Below are positions 59,826 through 64,000 of a stretch of DNA of 64,000 bases, piece after piece (positions within the stretch are counted from its first letter, which is position 1; every line of letters begins with the position of its first letter). The notes under the pieces are model-generated. The model had not been told where the DNA came from. It worked only from the letters and a program-made list of their open reading frames with translations, and did not search any database. The position numbers were made by a program, and so were the translations under genes. This DNA comes from Lysobacter sp. (GTDB lineage: Bacteria; Pseudomonadota; Gammaproteobacteria; Xanthomonadales; Xanthomonadaceae): positions 26,982 through 90,981 of the forward strand of contig WYBC01000029.1 of NCBI GenBank assembly GCA_011526085.1. The letters are read 5' to 3'.

Positions 59826-60173
59826 TTATTTGCCCTCGCCCACGACCACGGTGATGTGGCTGGTGCGCTTCAGAATGCGGGTACCGCGGCCTTTGGCGCG
59901 GGCCATGAAACGCTTCAGCACCGGACCTTCGTCGACCATGATGGCCTTGACCTTGAGCAGGTCGATGTCGGCGCCCTGGTTGTTCTCGGCATTGGCGATG
60001 GCGGACTCCACGACCTTGCGGATCATGGCGGCGGCCTTCTTGTCCGAGAAACGGAGCAGGTTCACGGCGCGCTCGGCGGAGAGGCCACGAACCTGATCGG
60101 CGACCAGACGAGCCTTCTGCGGGGAGATGCGGGCCGTGCGCAGGATCGCTTTGGCCTCATTACCATTTTTCAT
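59826..60173 (-). CDS. rplV: 50S ribosomal protein L22
   Basis: 115 aa (E. coli 110). [50 protein letters not shown]. The ATG at 60173 is preferred because AAGGAG lies 9 nt before it; the ATG at 60182 touches the AAGGAG. Lines the exit tunnel. 13 nt after rpsS. Confidence 0.96.
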   Translation of the reverse strand: MKNGNEAKAILRTARISPQKARLVADQVRGLSAERAVNLLRFSDKKAAAMIRKVVESAIANAENNQGADIDLLKVKAIMVDEGPVLKRFMARAKGRGTRILKRTSHITVVVGEGK

Positions 60174-60186
60174 CGTGGTCATCTCC

Positions 60187-60453
60187 TTACTTGCCCTTCT
60201 TGTCGCCGCCGTGACCCTTGAAGGTCCGGGTGAGGGCGAACTCGCCGAGCTTGTGGCCGACCATGTTCTCGTTGACGAGCACCGGCACGTGGTTCTTGCC
60301 GTTGTGCACGGCGATCGTGAACCCGATCATTTCCGGCAGGATGGTGGAACGACGCGACCAGGTCTTGATCGGCTTCTTGTTGTTGCCCGCGGTCTCCACC
60401 TTCTTGACGAGATGGTGGTCGACGAACGGACCCTTCTTGAGTGAACGTGCCAT
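60187..60453 (-). CDS. rpsS: 30S ribosomal protein S19
   Basis: 88 aa (E. coli 92). [79 protein letters not shown]. 6 nt after rplB. Confidence 0.97.
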   Translation of the reverse strand: MARSLKKGPFVDHHLVKKVETAGNNKKPIKTWSRRSTILPEMIGFTIAVHNGKNHVPVLVNENMVGHKLGEFALTRTFKGHGGDKKGK

Positions 60454-60459
60454 GGTCGA

Positions 60460-61287
60460 TTAGCTCCTGCGGTCGCGCACAATGAACTTCTGGGTGCGCT
60501 TGTTCTTGCGGGTCTTGTAACCCTTGGTCGGCACACCCCAGGGCGTGACCGGATGCGGGTTGCCCTGGCCGGCCTTCGCCTCGCCACCGCCGTGCGGATG
60601 GTCGACCGGGTTCATGGCCGCGCCGCGGACGGTCGGCTTGACGCCGCGCCAGCGGGCCGCACCGGCCTTGCCGAGCTTCTCGAGGTTGTGTTCGGTGTTG
60701 CCGACTTCGCCGATGGTGGCGCGGCACTCGGCCGGCACCTTGCGCATTTCGCCCGAACGCAGGCGGAGCATCGCGTAGATGCCTTCGCGGGCAACGAGCT
60801 GCACGCCAGCGCCGGCGGCGCGGGCGATCTGGGCGCCCTTGCCCGGCTTCATTTCGATGCAATGCACGGTGGAACCCACCGGGATGTTGCGCAGCGGCAG
60901 CGTGTTGCCGGCCTTGATCGGGGCATCGTTGCTGGACATCACCTGGTCGCCGGCCTTCAGGCCCTTCGGCGCGATGATGTAGCGACGCTCGCCATCGACG
61001 TAGCACAGCAGCGCGATGTGTGCGGTGCGGTTGGGGTCGTACTCGATCCGCTCGACGCGCGCCGGAATGCCTTCCTTGTCGCGCTTGAAGTCGATGATGC
61101 GGTAGTGCTGCTTGTGACCACCGCCGATGTGGCGGGTGGTGATGCGGCCGTGGTGGTTACGGCCGCCGGTCTTGCCCTGCTTCTCGACCAGCGCGGCGTG
61201 CGGAGCGCCCTTGTGCAGGCCCGGCGTGACCACGCGGACCGCGCTGCGGCGGCCGGCGGAAGTGGGTTTGAAAGTCATCAATGGCAT
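60460..61287 (-). CDS. rplB: 50S ribosomal protein L2
   Basis: 275 aa (E. coli 273). [64 protein letters not shown] carries the conserved His needed for peptidyl transfer. The start [15 protein letters not shown] matches xanthomonad L2. 10 nt after rplW. Confidence 0.97.
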   Translation of the reverse strand: MPLMTFKPTSAGRRSAVRVVTPGLHKGAPHAALVEKQGKTGGRNHHGRITTRHIGGGHKQHYRIIDFKRDKEGIPARVERIEYDPNRTAHIALLCYVDGERRYIIAPKGLKAGDQVMSSNDAPIKAGNTLPLRNIPVGSTVHCIEMKPGKGAQIARAAGAGVQLVAREGIYAMLRLRSGEMRKVPAECRATIGEVGNTEHNLEKLGKAGAARWRGVKPTVRGAAMNPVDHPHGGGEAKAGQGNPHPVTPWGVPTKGYKTRKNKRTQKFIVRDRRS

Positions 61288-61297
61288 CGGTGCGTCC

Positions 61298-61597
61298 TCA
61301 GACCTTGACCGCGGTGACGTCGATCGACTGGCCTTCGGCCAGCGTGACGTAGGCCTTGCGCCAGTCGCCGCGGCGACCGTTGCGGTAACGGAATGCCTTG
61401 TTCTTGCCCTTCACGTTGACCACGTTGACCGACTTGACCTGCACGTCGAACAGCTTCTCGACGGCGACCTTGATGTCGGCCTTCGTGGCGTCGGTGGCGA
61501 CTTCGAAGGCGTACTGATTGGAAATTTCCTGCGCGCGGACGGTCTTTTCGGACACGCGCGGCGCACGGATCACGCTGTAGAGCTTGGCGTCGTTCAT
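61298..61597 (-). CDS. rplW: 50S ribosomal protein L23
   Basis: 99 aa (E. coli 100). [52 protein letters not shown]. Docking site for trigger factor and SRP. Its ATG overlaps the rplD stop (ATGA). Confidence 0.97.
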   Translation of the reverse strand: MNDAKLYSVIRAPRVSEKTVRAQEISNQYAFEVATDATKADIKVAVEKLFDVQVKSVNVVNVKGKNKAFRYRNGRRGDWRKAYVTLAEGQSIDVTAVKV

Positions 61598-62199
61598 GCC
61601 AGCCACTCCTCGATCTTCTTGACCGCATCGGCGGTCATCAGGACGCTGTCGGCACCGACCAGGGCCACCGGGTCCAGGCCCTGCACGTCGCGGACCTGCA
61701 CGTAGGGCAGATTGCGCGAAGACAGGAACAGGTTCTCGGAAGCGTCCTCGGTCACGATCAGCGGGCGCTGGCCGAGCTCGAAGCCCTTCAGCTTCTCGAT
61801 GAGGCCGCTGGTCTTCGGCGCATCGACGTCGAAGGCCTCGACGATCGTGATCCGGCCCTGGCGGTTCAGCTCGGACAGGATCGCGGCGATCGCGGCGCGG
61901 TACATCTTGCGATTGACCTTCTGCGCGAAGCTGCGCGGCTTGGCCGCGAAGGCGCGGCCACCGCCGACGAAGATCGGAGCGGTCAGGGCGCCGTGACGGG
62001 CGCCGCCACCCTTCTGCTTCTTCGACTTCTTGGTGGTGCCGTTGACTTCGGCGCGGGTCTTCTGCGCCTTGGTACCGGCACGACCGGCATTGCGGTAAGC
62101 CACGACGACCTGATGGACCAGATCCTCGTTGAATTCGCGGGCGAAGATCGCGTCGGAGACCGAGACGGTCTTGGTGCTGTTGTTGATGGCGAGTTCCAT
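61594..62199 (-). CDS. rplD: 50S ribosomal protein L4
   Basis: 201 aa (E. coli 201). [59 protein letters not shown] is the tunnel-loop region. In E. coli L4 also represses the S10 operon through its mRNA leader; the long leader upstream of rpsJ here could serve this. 11 nt after rplC. Confidence 0.97.
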   Translation of the reverse strand: MELAINNSTKTVSVSDAIFAREFNEDLVHQVVVAYRNAGRAGTKAQKTRAEVNGTTKKSKKQKGGGARHGALTAPIFVGGGRAFAAKPRSFAQKVNRKMYRAAIAAILSELNRQGRITIVEAFDVDAPKTSGLIEKLKGFELGQRPLIVTEDASENLFLSSRNLPYVQVRDVQGLDPVALVGADSVLMTADAVKKIEEWLA

Positions 62200-62210
62200 T
62201 GTCGTCTCCC

Positions 62211-62861
62211 TTACTTCGTGGTCGGACGGACAATGACGTCGCCGCCCGGCGCGCCGGGGACCGCACCACGGATCGCGATCAGGCCACGCTCGGCGTCGAC
62301 CTTGACTACTTCCAGGCGCTGCGTCGTCTGCGTCTCGGCGCCCATGTGGCCGGACATTTTCTTACCCGGAAACACGCGGCCCGGGGTCTGGCGCTGGCCG
62401 ATCGAACCCGGCGAACGGTGCGACAGCGAGTTGCCGTGCGTCGCGTCGCCCATGGTGAAGTTCCAGCGCTTGATGGTGCCCTGGAAGCCCTTGCCCTTGG
62501 TGACGCCCTGGACGTCGACGATCTGACCGACTTCGAAGATGTCGGCCTTGATTTCGCCGCCGATCTGGAAGTCGCCGATCTTGTCGGCTTCGACACGGAG
62601 TTCCCAGAGGCCACGACCGGCCTCGACCTTCGCCTTGGCGAGGTGACCGGCTTCCGGCTTGTTGATCAGCGCGGCACGCTTGACGCCGGCGGTGACCTGC
62701 ACGGCGCTGTAGCCGTCGGATTCCGGAGTCTTGATCTGAACGATGCGGTTCGGGGTGGCTTCGATCAGGGTCACCGGAATGGACTTGCCATCTTCGGTGA
62801 ACAGACGGCTCATGCCGGCCTTGCGGCCGACGATGCCCAACGAATATTTCTTCGCGGTCAT
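62211..62861 (-). CDS. rplC: 50S ribosomal protein L3
   Basis: 216 aa (E. coli 209). [38 protein letters not shown] [35 protein letters not shown], the loop that holds the PrmB-methylated Gln. 10 nt after rpsJ. Confidence 0.97.
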   Translation of the reverse strand: MTAKKYSLGIVGRKAGMSRLFTEDGKSIPVTLIEATPNRIVQIKTPESDGYSAVQVTAGVKRAALINKPEAGHLAKAKVEAGRGLWELRVEADKIGDFQIGGEIKADIFEVGQIVDVQGVTKGKGFQGTIKRWNFTMGDATHGNSLSHRSPGSIGQRQTPGRVFPGKKMSGHMGAETQTTQRLEVVKVDAERGLIAIRGAVPGAPGGDVIVRPTTK

Positions 62862-62871
62862 GGTCTCAGCC

Positions 62872-63183
62872 TCAGGTCAGCTTGATCTGGACGTCGACGC
62901 CAGCCGCGAGCTCGAGCTTCATCAGCGCGTCCACGGTCTTGTCGTTGGGGTCGACGATGTCGAGCACGCGCTTGTGCGTGCGGGTCTCGTACTGGTCGCG
63001 CGCGTCTTTGTCGACGTGCGGCGACACCAGGACGGTGTAGCGTTCGATTTTGGTCGGCAGCGGGATGGGGCCGCGCACTTGCGCACCCGTCCGCTTGGCC
63101 GTCTCGACGATCTCGCTGGCCGAACGGTCGATCAGACGATGATCGAACGCTTTCAGCCGGATCCGGATTTTCTGATCCGCCAT
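62872..63183 (-). CDS. rpsJ: 30S ribosomal protein S10
   Basis: 103 aa (E. coli 103). [68 protein letters not shown]. First gene of the S10 operon; also NusE in antitermination. Preceded by a roughly 360-nt leader and a clear promoter. Confidence 0.98.
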   Translation of the reverse strand: MADQKIRIRLKAFDHRLIDRSASEIVETAKRTGAQVRGPIPLPTKIERYTVLVSPHVDKDARDQYETRTHKRVLDIVDPNDKTVDALMKLELAAGVDVQIKLT

Positions 63184-63547
63184 GACGGAAATTCCTCGTA
63201 GAAAGAGCGACAGGCTCGACGGCTGGGTGCGCCGAACCCCCTTTTGTACCGCTAGGTGTTACGCAACTCGTTGAATCGAATGCCATTCCGGAATGAACCA
63301 ACTCCGAAGAGGCACCCACATCGGGGCAAATACCGCTCAAAAACAAAGGCAGGCCGGTTGCCCGACCCGCCAGACTGAGATTCACGAACGCGACAACATG
63401 CCCCTACCGCAGGTGCCCCGATCAATTCGGAGCGGGCGGGGGCGATGCCGTTGCGACCTGTCCCTGTCCGGCGAAGACGAGGTGCATCCTGCGCCTCATT
63501 TCGCTTTTTCGGACAGCACCCAAGGGCGTTGTCCGAAGTGGTCTTGC

Positions 63548-63576
63548 ATTATGAGGGGTCTTCGGCCGGCTTGCAA
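63548..63576 (-). promoter_or_regulatory. sigma-70 promoter of the S10 operon
   Basis: -35 TTGCAA (63571-63576) and -10 CATAAT (63548-63553) on the minus strand with exactly 17 bp between them. Best promoter match in the ribosomal region; the start site would be near 63541. Confidence 0.7.
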
Positions 63577-63701
63577 GCAAGGCATTGCCTGGACCTCTTT
63601 CCTGCCCGACCAAGGGCTACGGACAGAGCACTTCGATCGTCTGGTTTCCTGAGACGGCGACGGCGAGCCGTTGCCGACTCGCCTGTCGCTTGCCTCAAGC
63701 C

Positions 63702-63725
63702 GCGTCCCGACCAGGGCCGGGACGC
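63702..63725 (-). terminator. hairpin after tuf (possible terminator)
   Basis: GCGTCCCG / CGGGACGC, 8 bp, 8-nt loop, 25 nt past the tuf stop. No T-tract, so termination may be partial, allowing read-through into the S10 operon. Confidence 0.45.
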
Positions 63726-63749
63726 GCATCCGCCCCTACGGGCGAATCC

Positions 63750-64000
63750 TCACTTGATGATCTTGGCAACGACGCCCGCACCGACGGTCCGGCCGCCTTC
63801 GCGAATCGCGAATCGAAGGCCTTCGTCCATCGCCACCGGGTTGATCAGCGACACCACCATCTTCACGTTGTCGCCAGGCATCACCATCTCCACACCCTCC
63901 GGCAGCGTCACCGCACCGGTGATGTCCGTCGTGCGGAAATAGAACTGCGGACGGTAACCCTTGAAGAACGGCGTGTGACGGCCACCCTCGTCCTTCGACA
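63750..64000 (-). CDS. tuf: elongation factor Tu, 3' end (partial)
   Basis: The last ~83 residues of EF-Tu: [71 protein letters not shown], the domain 3 end that binds tRNA and EF-Ts. The gene runs off the window's right edge. Its position just upstream of S10 is the usual str-S10 arrangement of gammaproteobacteria. Confidence 0.97.
   Translation of the reverse strand, partial: SKDEGGRHTPFFKGYRPQFYFRTTDITGAVTLPEGVEMVMPGDNVKMVVSLINPVAMDEGLRFAIREGGRTVGAGVVAKIIK

Larger units (their letters stand above)
63184..63749. other. S10 operon leader and tuf-rpsJ intergenic region
   Basis: 566 nt with no supported gene. It contains the S10 promoter (63548-63576), a predicted leader of about 357 nt (63184-63540) and, on the tuf side, a GC-rich hairpin (63702-63725). 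Confidence 0.65.

Noticed and set aside
63422..63729. Short frames on both strands within the S10 leader
   Set aside because: Arg/Pro-rich, overlapping one another, and located over the promoter and leader.

Overview
This is chromosomal DNA from a high-GC gammaproteobacterium, almost certainly of the Xanthomonadaceae/Lysobacteraceae (Lysobacter, Luteimonas or Stenotrophomonas-like). The pointers are an S46 dipeptidyl peptidase, GTAG-type REP palindromes, an effector carrying the Xanthomonas VirD4-interacting domain (XVIPCD), a class II DAHP synthase, and an S10-spc-alpha ribosomal cluster without rpmJ. No rRNA, tRNA, CRISPR array, integrase or transposase was seen.

Layout. 1-14.1 kb: S46 peptidase, then tdh and kbl (threonine to glycine plus acetyl-CoA) lying either side of a five-gene chemosensory operon (two response regulators, CheW, MCP, CheA hybrid; the order of pilGHIJ-chpA) preceded by a good sigma-54 promoter match. 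14.1-22.5 kb: HNH nuclease, two paralogous exported proteins around a pseudouridine synthase, an OmpA porin, FadH, a SleB-type hydrolase, a GST and a small ion channel. 22.5-32 kb: propionate/methylcitrate genes (prpC, prpB, prpE, plus a divergent citrate synthase fused to a DNA-binding domain) and mdh. Between the fusion gene and prpE lies an AT-richer islet coding for a HEPN-like/SH3b protein and a tiny zinc-ribbon protein, with REP pairs on its right side. 32-48.7 kb: aminotransferase, a periplasmic M48 protease operon, an orphan XVIPCD effector with its likely lipoprotein immunity partner, cyclophilin, macro-domain protein, typA, membrane proteins, S41 peptidase, DAHP synthase and dsbB. 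48.9-64 kb: the ribosomal super-cluster from rplQ back to rpsJ, all on the minus strand, and the 3' end of tuf at the edge.

How the genes work together. PrpE, PrpC and PrpB cover propionate activation, condensation with oxaloacetate and methylisocitrate cleavage. The dehydration and hydration steps (PrpD or AcnD/PrpF) are not in the window. The fused HTH-citrate synthase is placed to sense or control this pathway through an inverted repeat between it and prpB. The effector/immunity pair suggests contact-dependent killing by a type IV secretion system coded elsewhere. The ribosomal cluster is split by hairpin-bearing gaps, including 440 nt between secY and rpsM, and has a clear sigma-70 promoter about 360 nt upstream of rpsJ.

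Most novel-looking items: the XVIPCD effector with an unrecognised toxin region and its lipoprotein partner (36.1-39.0 kb), the HEPN/SH3b plus zinc-ribbon islet (26.6-28.2 kb), the HTH-citrate synthase with its operator-like palindrome (25.36-26.6 kb), and the compact sigma-54-linked chemosensory operon (4.66-12.8 kb).
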